From: Phytopseudomonas dryadis
GTDB lineage: Bacteria; Pseudomonadota; Gammaproteobacteria; Pseudomonadales; Pseudomonadaceae
Direction of reading: 5' to 3'
DNA: 64,000 bases
NCBI RefSeq assembly: GCF_004327355.1
Contig: NZ_QJUM01000014.1
Span: 80,468-144,467, forward strand
Positions 29,416-38,928 of the stretch are shown piece after piece (the first letter of the stretch is position 1; every line of letters begins with the position of its first letter). The notes beneath the pieces are model-generated. The model saw nothing but the letters and a program-made list of their open reading frames with translations. It ran no database searches and had not been told where the DNA came from. A program made the position numbers and the translations under genes.

Positions 29416-30524
29416 TTGCGCGGCCTCCCGCCCAGGATGTTCTTCTCCCACAACTCGCCCAGCGTGTAGTCCTCCAACCAAGTCTTGAGTTCTTCTTCGT
29501 CCAGCCGCTTGAACACCGTATCGCCCTGTTCACGTTCGACGATGATGAGATCGTCCACCGTGAACTCATCCACCAGCGGAACGGACTGTGTGGACACGAT
29601 CACCTGCATGCGCGTGGATGCCGAGCGCAGCAAGGAAGCCAGCAGCGTGATCGCGTAGGGGTGCAGGCCCAGTTCCGGCTCATCGATGATGATGGTCGAG
29701 GGTGGATCGGGTTGCAGCAGCGCCGTGACCAGGCAGATGAAGCGGATGGAGCCATCCGACAACTGGCTCGGCCAAAACGTGTAGTCGCTGTCTTTCTGCC
29801 TCCAGAGCAGGCGGATTTGCTCGTCGTCGCCCTTAAGCTTGCGCGGCTTGAGGGCGAAATCGTCGAAGAATGGAATGGCAAGCTGTACCGTCTTGCGGAT
29901 TTGCTCGTACACCTCCGGCTCGTCTTCCTGAAGACGAAACAGATAGGACGCCAGATTGGAGGCATCGGGGCGCAGATAGTCGTTGTCCTGCAAGCCTCCC
30001 CAGCGCTTGACGCCTGCGGTATCACTGGTGTCATGGAAGTGAAAGACCTTCCAACTGGAAATCGAGCTGTAGCAATAATCCGCCTCGCTTCCCGATGGCC
30101 ATGCCAAGAACTGTTCCTTGAGCTTGGCTTCCTGGTGCCCGTTGCCCAACTCAATCCACTTGTCACCGTAGTATGGGCCGGCAAAAAATAGTCGTTCATT
30201 GGCAAAAACGAATCCACCATCAACCGTCGGCTCAAGTGCAAATCTGTAACCATTCAAGCCAAAGCGGATAAAAGACTCGACGCGGTTCGTCTCCTTGATA
30301 CCAAAGCTCAGGATTCGATCCGCACCGCCCTGCTGGACTGCCCATTTCTGCAGCCGCCCCTCCACCATCTCCCCCAACATGCGGAAATAGGAGACAAAGC
30401 TGCTCTTGCCCGCGCCATTGGCACCCAGCAACACATTGAGATTGCCGAGTTCAAAATCAGGCAGGCTGCGGATGGATTTGAATCCATCGATGCTCAGTTT
30501 GCTGATGCGGTTCTTCTTGCTCAT
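29412..30524 (-). CDS. AAA15/OLD-type ATP-binding protein
   Basis: 370-residue SMC/ABC-like ATPase. Walker A LLGANGAGKSSFVSYF (~35), signature region WPSQLSDGSIRFICLV (~260), Walker B TIIIDEPELGLHPYA (~280), and the switch segment VIVSTQSVPLVDEF (~312). The coupling helix region between them is short, as in AAA15/AAA21 ATPases paired with TOPRIM proteins. It is joined by ATGA overlaps both to the methyltransferase gene upstream and to the DUF4276 gene downstream. Probably a sensor ATPase within the defence operon. Confidence 0.9.
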   Translation of the reverse strand: MSKKNRISKLSIDGFKSIRSLPDFELGNLNVLLGANGAGKSSFVSYFRMLGEMVEGRLQKWAVQQGGADRILSFGIKETNRVESFIRFGLNGYRFALEPTVDGGFVFANERLFFAGPYYGDKWIELGNGHQEAKLKEQFLAWPSGSEADYCYSSISSWKVFHFHDTSDTAGVKRWGGLQDNDYLRPDASNLASYLFRLQEDEPEVYEQIRKTVQLAIPFFDDFALKPRKLKGDDEQIRLLWRQKDSDYTFWPSQLSDGSIRFICLVTALLQPDPPSTIIIDEPELGLHPYAITLLASLLRSASTRMQVIVSTQSVPLVDEFTVDDLIIVEREQGDTVFKRLDEEELKTWLEDYTLGELWEKNILGGRPRK

Positions 30525-33500
30525 GGGGTTTGTCCTTGATCTGGACTCGCGCTGCCATCGGCATGCGCATGTGGCTGGTCACCCTGCGACTGCTCGCTGA
30601 AATGTTTCCATGCTACGCGGTAATCCGCCTCGCGATCCGCCAAGGTGAAGGGCGCGGTGTAGCGGATCGTGCGGTCGATGGGGCCGCCCGGTTGGGTGGT
30701 GTCGGTAATGGGGCGCTCGATCACCGTGCCATCGGGGATTTGGGGATGCAACGTGCCGTCGGGCATGGCCTTGGGTTGGAGGTCTTCCCAGCCGAGGCGG
30801 CGCGGCTTGCGGATGCCGTCTGGGGTGATGACGGTGCACTCAGCGTCCCTGCGGTTGGCCTTGCGGGGCAGGCCAACGCCGACGAGGCCCTTGCTGGCGG
30901 TGAAGACGATGCGACCGGTGGCGTCGTACCAGGTGTCGCGCTCGTACTGGCGCATGACGGGGAACTGCACGCGGTAAATGGTGAGCAGTTCGTCGAGGGT
31001 CAGGCCCAGGGCCTGGGCGGCGAGGACGTCGATTTCCACCAGGGCCTGGCGGCGGGCGTAGTCGCTGCGCAGGGCGTTGTGGCGTTGCCAGTCGGGGGTG
31101 AGCTGGGCGAAGAAGTCTTGCGGCAGGCGCGGGTCGGCGCTGGCCCAAGAGTCTTGCTGGAACTCGGGTTGCCAGCAGGTTTGCCAAAGGTCGGCGTAGT
31201 GGGTGGTGAGGCAGGTTATCGCAAGAAACCTAGTTGTCAGTACCGTACTCGATGCCAAGAGCGGAAATTTTGCTAAACCCTCTCCATAGAGATCGCCTTT
31301 GCCGGTGCTTTTAGTGAAAAAATCAAAAGGTATCGAGCAGAGGCAAGCTGCGATGCTCACCAAATTTGAGCTGCTACGGAATGTGGTAGCAACGCATGTA
31401 TTGATAGAGGCAGCACCTGCTGGCACCACGGTAGCAATTAATGTCCTCTCGCCAGATTGACTCAGCATTCGCCGATGAATCATTTGAAAAGACATGTTCG
31501 CCGGTCTGGCTTCGACTTCCCCTTCCTCTACCCAACTGACGCGCGGAACGCGGCGGGCGTATTCGGCGGCGCTGCAGGCGGGGCGGTAGTTGCTGCGTGG
31601 CAGGTAGTGGTCTGGCAGGTGTTCGAGGTCGAGGTTGTCGTAAGCCTTGTGGGTTTCGCAGATGGCCTTTGGCGTCTTGCTGAACGGGTTGCCGACGTAG
31701 AAATGTGGGCCGGAGAGTACAAAGTCGGCAGGCGAGGCGACGAAGCCGGTTTCCCGGCGGATGGTGCCGTCGCGCTGTGCATAGGTTTCATCAAAACACA
31801 CCGTCGTGAAGTAATCGTCTTTCAAGTCGCCTAAGCGACGCGGGACGTAAGCGAACTTTTCCAGTGCCGAGATCAGTTCCCGACTGTGGACGGCGGGCAG
31901 GCGGGCCAGCAAGGGCGGTGTACCCGGGATGTCGTAGAGCTTGGCGAAGGTGGCGAGCACTCCTTCATTCACTTCCACGGTACGGTTGCGATGCCCGTTG
32001 AAGTCCCATCCGTCACCTTCGTTCTTGATGCCCGGTGTCGGCCCAGCGCCAGTATGCTCCAGACTGGCCCTGATGGTTGATGGGTGGAATAGATTTGCCA
32101 TCGTCGTAAACTGCGGCGACGGTTGCGATGGCGCATAGACATTGATGCTGTATTTTGCGCGGTGGGCAACTTCAGCAAATAGCTTTAGTTCGTTCTGGAA
32201 TTGGTAGTGCGCTCGCAGCCGTACATACACGGCTGCGCGGAACTGGCCACCATTTGGGTCGTCATATGGCCCTTCCGGGTGCAGCAGTGCCTGCACGCCA
32301 CTGCCCACACGCCACACCAGCGGCAGGAAACATTTGTACAGGTTGCTTTGCTGGCCCTTGAGTAGCGGATAGTTCTGCACTGCATTGAGGTATTCGCCCA
32401 CGCCCTCGGTGGCCACGCATTCGGCCAGGTAGTCGGCGCGGGCTTGGGACGTGGCGGTGAACACGGCTTCGCGTTGATCGGCGGTTTGTTTGGCGGAGAG
32501 CTTGCGGATGGCAAAGCGCGGGTCGAAGTCCGAGAGCAGGCTTTGCTCATTCCATTCGACCTTGATCCATGGCGGGTTGCCCAGCACTACGTCGAAGCCG
32601 CCACGCTGCTGGAAGATGTCGGCGAATTCCAGTTCCCAATGCAAAAAACGCTGCTGCTCGGCCACTGCCTGCGCGACTTGCAGCTCTGATCGGGTTTCGA
32701 TCAGCAATGAGATGTCCACATAGCCGTAGCGGTCGCGCTCGGGGGTGAGGTCCAGCGTGATCTGCGGCACGGTTTCCGGGAACAGATCGATGCCATCCGT
32801 GGGTGCCATCAGGCTGGCATTACCGAGCAGTACGGTTTCCAGCACGAACCACCATTCCTCGCGGCTGGGCAGGTCGTTAGCCTTATCCAACGGCCAGAAC
32901 CAGAGCGCGCACCAGTAGTCCATCACCAGCTTGAGGCGGCGGTACGGACTGGCGTTCTTCTGCGCCTCGCTGAGCATTTCGCGCTGGAAGGTGGCGTCCT
33001 TCTGCGCGGTGGTGGTGGGCGCGTGGTTAGCATCGGTGCTGGGCCAGACGTGCAGTTGGTCGCTGGTGGCGCGGCGCACGCGGGCCAGTTCCTGGGCGTG
33101 CTGCTGCCAGAGCGCTTCGGCGGCCTGGGCGATGGCTTGCACGCGGGTGATTTCGCTGCGTTCCAGCGGCGCGGCAAAGGCTTTGCGCCATTGCTTGAAG
33201 CGTTCGAAGGCGGCGGGTTCCAGCGCCTTGACCACCTTGTCGGTGACTGCGCCCATACCATCGGCGGGCAGCAGGAAGTGGAAGATATCGGTGGCGGAGG
33301 GTGTTTCTGAGAGCGTAAGGGCACGCGGCACGGCGCAGCGCCAGTCGCGCTCGGGCATATCCTTCTCACCTCGGCCGGGCGAGAGTTGCGCGGTGCTGAA
33401 AACGTCGCGCCGCGCTCCGACCAGGGAGTTGCCGGCCACCAATTGCAGGCCGAACCAAGGCACATGGCCGCCCTTGAAGATGGCGTTGAGCCAGAGCGAG

Positions 33501-35548
33501 ACTTCGGCCAGTTCCACGGCCACGGGGTTGAGATCGACGCCGAACACGTTGGTGTCGGCGATATACATCTTGACCCGCTGCTTTTCTGCCGCGTAGTCGT
33601 CGTGGGGGATGCTCTGGCCCAGTTCCTTCTGCTTGGCCTGCAGGTAGGCTTCGGCAAGCTGGCTGACGGCTTCGTTCAGGAAGGCCGCGCTGCCCATGGC
33701 GGGTTCGCAGAGGGTCAGGCGCAGGATGTCGTCGGCGGATTTGCCGGGCAGGATTTCGCGCAGGGCGTGTTCCACCAGGCAACGGGTGAGGATTTCCGGG
33801 GTGTAGTAGCTGGCGGATTTCTCGCGGGCGCGGCCGGCCAGGCGGTAGATGAAGCGGCCCTTGGGGTACAGGCGCGGCTCGCCGCCGAACAGGCGTTCAG
33901 CGTCGCTGTACTGGCTGATGGCGCTGGCAGGCACGAAATAGGCCGCTTCCAGCGGGTCGAGTTCGGCGTCCTTGCGTTTTTCGCGGGCGCTGGGCGACGG
34001 GGTGTCGTCGTCATCCGTGGCGTCGCTGTCATCGGGGACCTCGGCTTCGTCTTCTTCCGAGCTACTGGTCTTTTTAGCCTTGGGGTCGCGGCGCACTTCA
34101 TACAGGTCTTCTTCGGCGAAGAAGCCACGGAAGGAGAGCAGCGCCTCGTACACGGCACCGAGCTGGTTGATGCCAAGGGTGGCGTAGCTGATGCGGCCAC
34201 GGCGACTGTTTCTGGCAAACCCGTTGCCGCTGCTGCCACGCGACAGGGACATCAGCTCGACGACTTTTTGCAGCACCTGATTGCGCAACCTGACGCTGTT
34301 CAGCAGCCGGGTGCGCTCCGGGTCGAACAGATGGCCTTGCAGCGGGGCGATGGTGAAGCCACTGCCTTGCGCGATGTCGCCCGGTGCAGGGTCAAGACCG
34401 GCGTTCAGCTCCTGCTGCCCGCTACCGGCATCGCGGCGCGGGAAGCCCTGCCAGATCAGGCCGAACAGTTGTTGCAGGCTATCGTGGAAGTAGAAACCGT
34501 TGCGGGCTTCGTCGGTGGTGAGCGGGGTCTGTTCCAGCTCGCGCAGGTGTTCGACGCTGTAGCCCTTCAGATAGGCTTCGGCCTGGATCGGGGCATAGCC
34601 GAGTTCGGGGCGGGCCTCGATGTAGAACAGGAACAGCAGCCGGTACATGTAACGCAGGCTTTCGCGGCTGAGCTGGTCGGCCAGGTCGGTATCGGTACGC
34701 TCAAAGAGCTTTTCCTTGCTGACTTCGCGCTTGTAGCGGATGGCCTCGTTGGCGATCAGTTCGATGCACTCGCGCAGGGCGTACTTCAGGTCGGTGGAAA
34801 CCTCGAAGGCGTGCTTGTGGGAGCTGTCGTCCAGGCTGTCGAGCAGGGCCGCGCCGCCTTCGGCGGGCAGCACGGATTGTTTGCCCAGCAGAGCGGCGAT
34901 GGCGCGCAGGCTGTGTTCGTCGCGCGGGCCGAACAGTTCCGGCAGGTCGAAGCGCAACAGGGCCTTGCGGCCCCATTTGCTGCGTTCGATCAACAGCCAT
35001 TGTTCGTGGTGGACCAGCAGCACCCAGCGTGGCGGGGTGTCGTCGGCGAACAGGCGGCGAGAAAGGGTTTCTTCCCAGTCCGCCTGGTGACGGCCAGTCT
35101 TGGCGCCTTTGCCGTCACGCGGGGGCAGTTGCAGCGGCGCGGTGTCTTCGTCGCCTGGCAGGGCCAGCGCTGTGGCGATGGCTAGCAATGGGTGGCCCTT
35201 GGCGTCACGGTACAGCGCCAGCAAGGGCAATTCGCCTTCGCGGCCGGCGTCGGCCAGGGCCAGGGTTTGCGGCTGCAATTCGTAGTCGAGCGCAGCCAGC
35301 AGCGGCTGGGCCAATTCATGCAGCAGGCGTGCGCGCGCCTCGGGGCATTTTTCACCCAGGAAGCGCTCGCGGTCGCGGAAGAAGCCATTGGCACCACTGG
35401 CGCTTCTGAGGCGGGCGACAGGGCTGTTGCTACCCTGCTCCTTCCACTGCTCGAACAGGGGCTTGAGGTCCTTGACCAGGATGTCGTCCAGGTAGTGCTG
35501 GCTGTAGAACTCGTTGGCATTATGCAGGCCGTTGATGGTGAAGCTCAT
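30521..35548 (-). CDS. Very large Eco57I/PglX-like adenine DNA methyltransferase
   Basis: 1675 residues. An N-terminal ~500-residue region (typical of DISARM/BREX/type IIG-like enzymes) is followed by an acidic linker (EEDEAEVPDDSDATDDDD, ~510). The SAM motif CEPAMGSAAFLNEAV (~618), FGVDLNPVAVELAE and the catalytic FDVVLGNPPWIKV (NPPW, ~988) mark an N6-adenine methylase. The C-terminal part is probably a target-recognition region. I see no clear nuclease motif. It follows the SNF2-type gene by an ATGA overlap, as in the drmD–drmMI pair of DISARM class 1. Likely methylates host DNA for self-marking. Confidence 0.9.
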   Translation of the reverse strand: MSFTINGLHNANEFYSQHYLDDILVKDLKPLFEQWKEQGSNSPVARLRSASGANGFFRDRERFLGEKCPEARARLLHELAQPLLAALDYELQPQTLALADAGREGELPLLALYRDAKGHPLLAIATALALPGDEDTAPLQLPPRDGKGAKTGRHQADWEETLSRRLFADDTPPRWVLLVHHEQWLLIERSKWGRKALLRFDLPELFGPRDEHSLRAIAALLGKQSVLPAEGGAALLDSLDDSSHKHAFEVSTDLKYALRECIELIANEAIRYKREVSKEKLFERTDTDLADQLSRESLRYMYRLLFLFYIEARPELGYAPIQAEAYLKGYSVEHLRELEQTPLTTDEARNGFYFHDSLQQLFGLIWQGFPRRDAGSGQQELNAGLDPAPGDIAQGSGFTIAPLQGHLFDPERTRLLNSVRLRNQVLQKVVELMSLSRGSSGNGFARNSRRGRISYATLGINQLGAVYEALLSFRGFFAEEDLYEVRRDPKAKKTSSSEEDEAEVPDDSDATDDDDTPSPSAREKRKDAELDPLEAAYFVPASAISQYSDAERLFGGEPRLYPKGRFIYRLAGRAREKSASYYTPEILTRCLVEHALREILPGKSADDILRLTLCEPAMGSAAFLNEAVSQLAEAYLQAKQKELGQSIPHDDYAAEKQRVKMYIADTNVFGVDLNPVAVELAEVSLWLNAIFKGGHVPWFGLQLVAGNSLVGARRDVFSTAQLSPGRGEKDMPERDWRCAVPRALTLSETPSATDIFHFLLPADGMGAVTDKVVKALEPAAFERFKQWRKAFAAPLERSEITRVQAIAQAAEALWQQHAQELARVRRATSDQLHVWPSTDANHAPTTTAQKDATFQREMLSEAQKNASPYRRLKLVMDYWCALWFWPLDKANDLPSREEWWFVLETVLLGNASLMAPTDGIDLFPETVPQITLDLTPERDRYGYVDISLLIETRSELQVAQAVAEQQRFLHWELEFADIFQQRGGFDVVLGNPPWIKVEWNEQSLLSDFDPRFAIRKLSAKQTADQREAVFTATSQARADYLAECVATEGVGEYLNAVQNYPLLKGQQSNLYKCFLPLVWRVGSGVQALLHPEGPYDDPNGGQFRAAVYVRLRAHYQFQNELKLFAEVAHRAKYSINVYAPSQPSPQFTTMANLFHPSTIRASLEHTGAGPTPGIKNEGDGWDFNGHRNRTVEVNEGVLATFAKLYDIPGTPPLLARLPAVHSRELISALEKFAYVPRRLGDLKDDYFTTVCFDETYAQRDGTIRRETGFVASPADFVLSGPHFYVGNPFSKTPKAICETHKAYDNLDLEHLPDHYLPRSNYRPACSAAEYARRVPRVSWVEEGEVEARPANMSFQMIHRRMLSQSGERTLIATVVPAGAASINTCVATTFRSSSNLVSIAACLCSIPFDFFTKSTGKGDLYGEGLAKFPLLASSTVLTTRFLAITCLTTHYADLWQTCWQPEFQQDSWASADPRLPQDFFAQLTPDWQRHNALRSDYARRQALVEIDVLAAQALGLTLDELLTIYRVQFPVMRQYERDTWYDATGRIVFTASKGLVGVGLPRKANRRDAECTVITPDGIRKPRRLGWEDLQPKAMPDGTLHPQIPDGTVIERPITDTTQPGGPIDRTIRYTAPFTLADREADYRVAWKHFSEQSQGDQPHAHADGSASPDQGQTP

Positions 35549-38466
35549 TGGGCCGCTCCTTGCGCCACGTCTTGTCGTGCTGCGTCCTGTTGGGAAACTA
35601 AGGCGGCGACAACGGTGAACTGGGCGCGATCATCCAGTTGCAGCGTGTCGCGCACCCATTGCTGGTATTGGCCGAACAGGTCGGCAGTGGCGCTTTCGCG
35701 CTGCTGGCGCTGGGCGGCGCGGACTTGTTCGATGCCGCCCAGCGCCAGTTCCAGTTCCATCTGTTCCAAGTGCTTGCCTTGCAAGACGGCGAGTTTGTCC
35801 AGCTCTCGTCCCAGGCGCTGGAGACAGTCCGCATCGAATGCCCGCTTTATGGGGCGCAGATGCGCTTCGGCGGCATGGATGACGGCAGGCAGGGCTTGCT
35901 GCCAAAGGCGGCTGTCGGGGGCATGACCATCGTTGGCCGGGGCCGGGTTCTGGCCGCCGTCCAGCCCGGTGCGGTGCAGGGTATCGGGCAGGCCCAGCAC
36001 GGCCTGCACCTGGCCCCGCGCATCGAGTTGCACGCCCAGCCATTCGGCCAGCATGGCCTGGCCACGCCGGTTGGGCACCTGGGCCAGCACAAGGATGATG
36101 GCTTCACCCGCTTGCAGGCCTTGCGGCACGCGCAGCAGCGGAGCTCGCTGGCGGCCGAAGGCGGCCATCAGCTTGTGGTCCAGCCACTGGGCGATGGGGT
36201 GCAGCGGCCAAAGGTAGTGCAGTTGCGGCCAGTCGCTGCCGTCGCGGGACTGGGTGATGGCGGCTTCGACTGTGCGCTTGTCGGCGCAGAGGGCAAACGT
36301 ATTGTCGGTGGGCCACATTTCCGGGGCGAGGTCGCGCTCCAGAATCTGCGTCAGGTCACGCCCCGGCTGGAAGCTGAGAGTGCGGGTGGCGTCGTCGGCC
36401 TGCACGGCGGGTTGCTGCTCGGGCTGGTGCTGGCGCAGCCAGCGCAGGCCGTCGCGGGCATAGTGGTAGTGACCGGCAAACAGGCTGGGCAACGTACCGG
36501 TGGGGGATGGCGTGGTGGAAGGCACAGGTTCGCCGCCCACAGGTGGCGTCGCGTTGTTGGCGGCGTCGCCCCAGAGCAGTTCGAAGGGATCTATGTCGCC
36601 CCCCGCCAGTTGCTGGGCGAAAGCTTCGGCGGTGGTGTTGCCTTCGATGGCCTTGGCCACTTCCAGGGTTTCGGCGTCTTCGTCGTACAGGCCCATGAAG
36701 GCGGAGGGATCGCCAATGTTCTTCGCGGCCTGTTCGTCTTTTTCGATGAGGATTTCCAGGTAGCGCAGGTCACCACGGACACGCTCGTTGCGGGGCTGGG
36801 TGTAGAGATAGCCGATCTTGGGCGGTTGCGTCTGGCCGTAACGGTCCACACGGCCGTTGCGCTGCTGGAACACCATCAGCGACCAGGGGATGTCGAAGTG
36901 GATCAGCCGGTGCGACTGGTAGTGCAGGTTCAGACCTTCGGAAGCCACGTCGGAGGCGATGAGCAGGCGCAGCGGCGAATGGCTGCGGCCGAAATCCTCG
37001 ACTGTTTGCTGGATCTCCTGATCGGGCAACTGGCCGTGCAGGATGGCGACGGCGTCTGCCTTCAGGCCCAGCGCGGCAGGCAGGTGTTGTTGCAGGAATT
37101 TCAGGGTTTCGATGCGCTCGGTGAAGAGCACCAGGCGGTCATCGGCGGCACGGCCGTCCCAGCGCCAATGTGGATCGTCCTTGAGTTCCGCGATGAGATG
37201 TTGCAGCTTGCTGAACTGTGTGGGTTCGATCTGTTGCACAAGGGCTTGCAGCTCGCGCAGCGAAGCCAAGTCGGGATGCGTTGCATCACGGGCTTCCAGG
37301 CGGCGGATGCGCTCCTTGAGGGTTTGCAGGCAGGCGGCGGGCGAGGAGAACAGTGCTTTTTCCAACACGGTGCGGAACAACATGGCGCCGTCGCGCGCGC
37401 CGCTGCCATCACTGGCGAGCTTGAGTTCGGCCAGGGTATCGAAGGCGAGGTTCTCGGCGGCGCTGGCCTGGGCGGCCAGCTTGAAGACCTGGCGCTCGGG
37501 GAAATCCTGCTTCATCTGTTCGCGCACGTCGCTCTTGAAGCGGCGGATGAACAGGTGTTCCACGTCGCTGCGGGTGTAGTCGGCCCTGGGTGGCAGCACG
37601 GTGGGGTCGAGCATGCGCACCAGGCTGGCGAAGCTTTCCTTCTTGCCGTTGTGCGGTGTGGCGGTGAGCAGGATGAGCGCATCGGAGCGCTGCGCCAGCA
37701 GGTCGGCCAGACGGTTGCTCTGGGTGCGATTGCCCTTGTAGGAAACGTTGTGGGCCTCGTCGATGATGATGAGATCCCACCAGGCGCTTTCCAGGTAGTG
37801 GCGGTATTCGCTATCGCGTTTGAGCGTATCGACCGAGATGATGGTACGGTCGTAGTAGCTGAAAGGGTTGTGGTTGGCCGGTATCTGGCGGCGGATGCGC
37901 TGGATGCCAGCCGAATCTAAGCGCGTCAAGGCGATGGTGAAGCGGTTCCAGAACTCCTGCTGGAACTGGCGCATCATGCTTTTGGTGGCGACCACGAGGA
38001 TGCGCCGGGCACGGCCGCGGCGGATCAGTTCTGCAGTGAGGATGCCTGCTTCCAGCGTCTTGCCCAGGCCGACGGTATCGGCAATGAGCAGGCGTGGACG
38101 CAGTTGCTGCAGCACATGGTGGGCCGGGTCGAGCTGGAAGGGCAAGGTGTCCATCACGGCCTGTTGCCCCAGCACCAAGGCATCGCCCTGCACGGCAGAT
38201 TGGCGCAGACGGGCTTCGATCGCCAGCCGTGCGGCCATGAAGCCGGGAGAGTCGTCGAATACCAGCTCGGTCTGCGCCGGGTCGATCAGGGTGACGTCAT
38301 CGAGCGCCGTCAGGAACAGGGCGTGGCGATTGCGCACGGTTTCCGACACACCGATGCAGGAAAGTTGCCAGCCACCCTGGGCGCATTGATCGGCGTGCTG
38401 GACGAGCCATTCTTCGTCGCGGATCAGGGCACGGGAGCCGGGAGCGGGAGGCTGGGAAAGGGACAT
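35545..38466 (-). CDS. SNF2-type helicase (DrmD-like)
   Basis: 973 residues. RecA lobe 1: LLIADTVGLGKTLEAGIL (Walker A, ~133), IIIDEAHNVSYKGNRTQSN (~240), LILLTATPHNGKKESFASL (~268). Lobe 2: LIASDVASEGLNLHYQS, then FQQRNGRVDRYGQTQ (~540). The C-terminal ~350 residues are specific to the subfamily. It is the first large gene of the operon, 65 bases after the RHH gene, and overlaps the methyltransferase start in ATGA. DrmD of DISARM class 1 has the same type and position. Confidence 0.9.
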   Translation of the reverse strand: MSLSQPPAPGSRALIRDEEWLVQHADQCAQGGWQLSCIGVSETVRNRHALFLTALDDVTLIDPAQTELVFDDSPGFMAARLAIEARLRQSAVQGDALVLGQQAVMDTLPFQLDPAHHVLQQLRPRLLIADTVGLGKTLEAGILTAELIRRGRARRILVVATKSMMRQFQQEFWNRFTIALTRLDSAGIQRIRRQIPANHNPFSYYDRTIISVDTLKRDSEYRHYLESAWWDLIIIDEAHNVSYKGNRTQSNRLADLLAQRSDALILLTATPHNGKKESFASLVRMLDPTVLPPRADYTRSDVEHLFIRRFKSDVREQMKQDFPERQVFKLAAQASAAENLAFDTLAELKLASDGSGARDGAMLFRTVLEKALFSSPAACLQTLKERIRRLEARDATHPDLASLRELQALVQQIEPTQFSKLQHLIAELKDDPHWRWDGRAADDRLVLFTERIETLKFLQQHLPAALGLKADAVAILHGQLPDQEIQQTVEDFGRSHSPLRLLIASDVASEGLNLHYQSHRLIHFDIPWSLMVFQQRNGRVDRYGQTQPPKIGYLYTQPRNERVRGDLRYLEILIEKDEQAAKNIGDPSAFMGLYDEDAETLEVAKAIEGNTTAEAFAQQLAGGDIDPFELLWGDAANNATPPVGGEPVPSTTPSPTGTLPSLFAGHYHYARDGLRWLRQHQPEQQPAVQADDATRTLSFQPGRDLTQILERDLAPEMWPTDNTFALCADKRTVEAAITQSRDGSDWPQLHYLWPLHPIAQWLDHKLMAAFGRQRAPLLRVPQGLQAGEAIILVLAQVPNRRGQAMLAEWLGVQLDARGQVQAVLGLPDTLHRTGLDGGQNPAPANDGHAPDSRLWQQALPAVIHAAEAHLRPIKRAFDADCLQRLGRELDKLAVLQGKHLEQMELELALGGIEQVRAAQRQQRESATADLFGQYQQWVRDTLQLDDRAQFTVVAALVSQQDAARQDVAQGAAQ

Positions 38467-38531
38467 GAAGTTTCTACGCTACGCTCGGGTGGATGGACGG
38501 GACACAGGGAAGCAAGCCAACGAACACACCA

Positions 38532-38723
38532 TCACGCTGACGATTCCGAGGACCGTCCATCCTGCGCAGGTACCTGCAACCCGTGCTTGCGTGCGTATTC
38601 GATCACCAGCACCTCCACCATCGAGGCCACGGAGCGGTGTTCACGTTCCGCTGCGGCCCGCAACAGTTGCTTGACGTTTGGCGACGTCCGAATGGAGAGC
38701 GTTTCAACCTTCAAGCGCGTCAT
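38532..38723 (-). CDS. Small ribbon-helix-helix protein at the head of the operon
   Basis: 63 residues. MTRLKVETLSIRTSPNVKQL (strand) followed by two helices (LLRAAAEREHRSVASMVEVL, VIEYARKHG) is the CopG/Arc-type ribbon-helix-helix layout. It has an AAGG ribosome site, is upstream of and co-directional with the SNF2 gene, and its own upstream region carries an inverted repeat at 38754-38775. Most likely a dimeric repressor of the operon; an antitoxin role without a toxin beside it is the alternative. Confidence 0.8.
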   Translation of the reverse strand: MTRLKVETLSIRTSPNVKQLLRAAAEREHRSVASMVEVLVIEYARKHGLQVPAQDGRSSESSA

Positions 38724-38742
38724 TGCAAGACCTTTGGATAAG

Positions 38743-38775
38743 TCATACTTACTTGCAAATGTACTGCACTTTGCA
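38743..38775 (-). promoter_or_regulatory. Control region of the RHH/defence operon
   Basis: The inverted repeat TGCAAA-N10-TTTGCA (38754-38775) lies 31-52 bases upstream of the RHH start. The minus-strand TATGAC (about 38748-38743) is a possible -10 just downstream. RHH repressors usually bind such short palindromes at their own promoter. The core TTGCAA also recurs in the repeats before the giant helicase gene. Confidence 0.45.
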
Positions 38776-38928
38776 TGTCACGAAAAGCACATGTGTTAAA
38801 CGCATGCGGATCGACGGTTTGGCAACCTCTATTACGAAAAGGCAAGGGCAATAAGCCGAAGGGGAATGGCGCCAAGGGTCAACGGCCCTACCCAAAAAGG
38901 GAAAAGGCCACCAATACCTCGGACGGAC

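Noticed and set aside
31000..35500. Long open frames antisense to the methyltransferase gene
   Set aside because: They are shadows of the GC-rich coding strand, with glycine/valine/glutamine-rich translations and no motifs.
30521..38466. Calling the locus a canonical DISARM class 1 system
   Set aside because: drmD- and drmMI-like genes are there, but separate drmA, drmB and drmC (PLD) are not. Six additional genes share the run.
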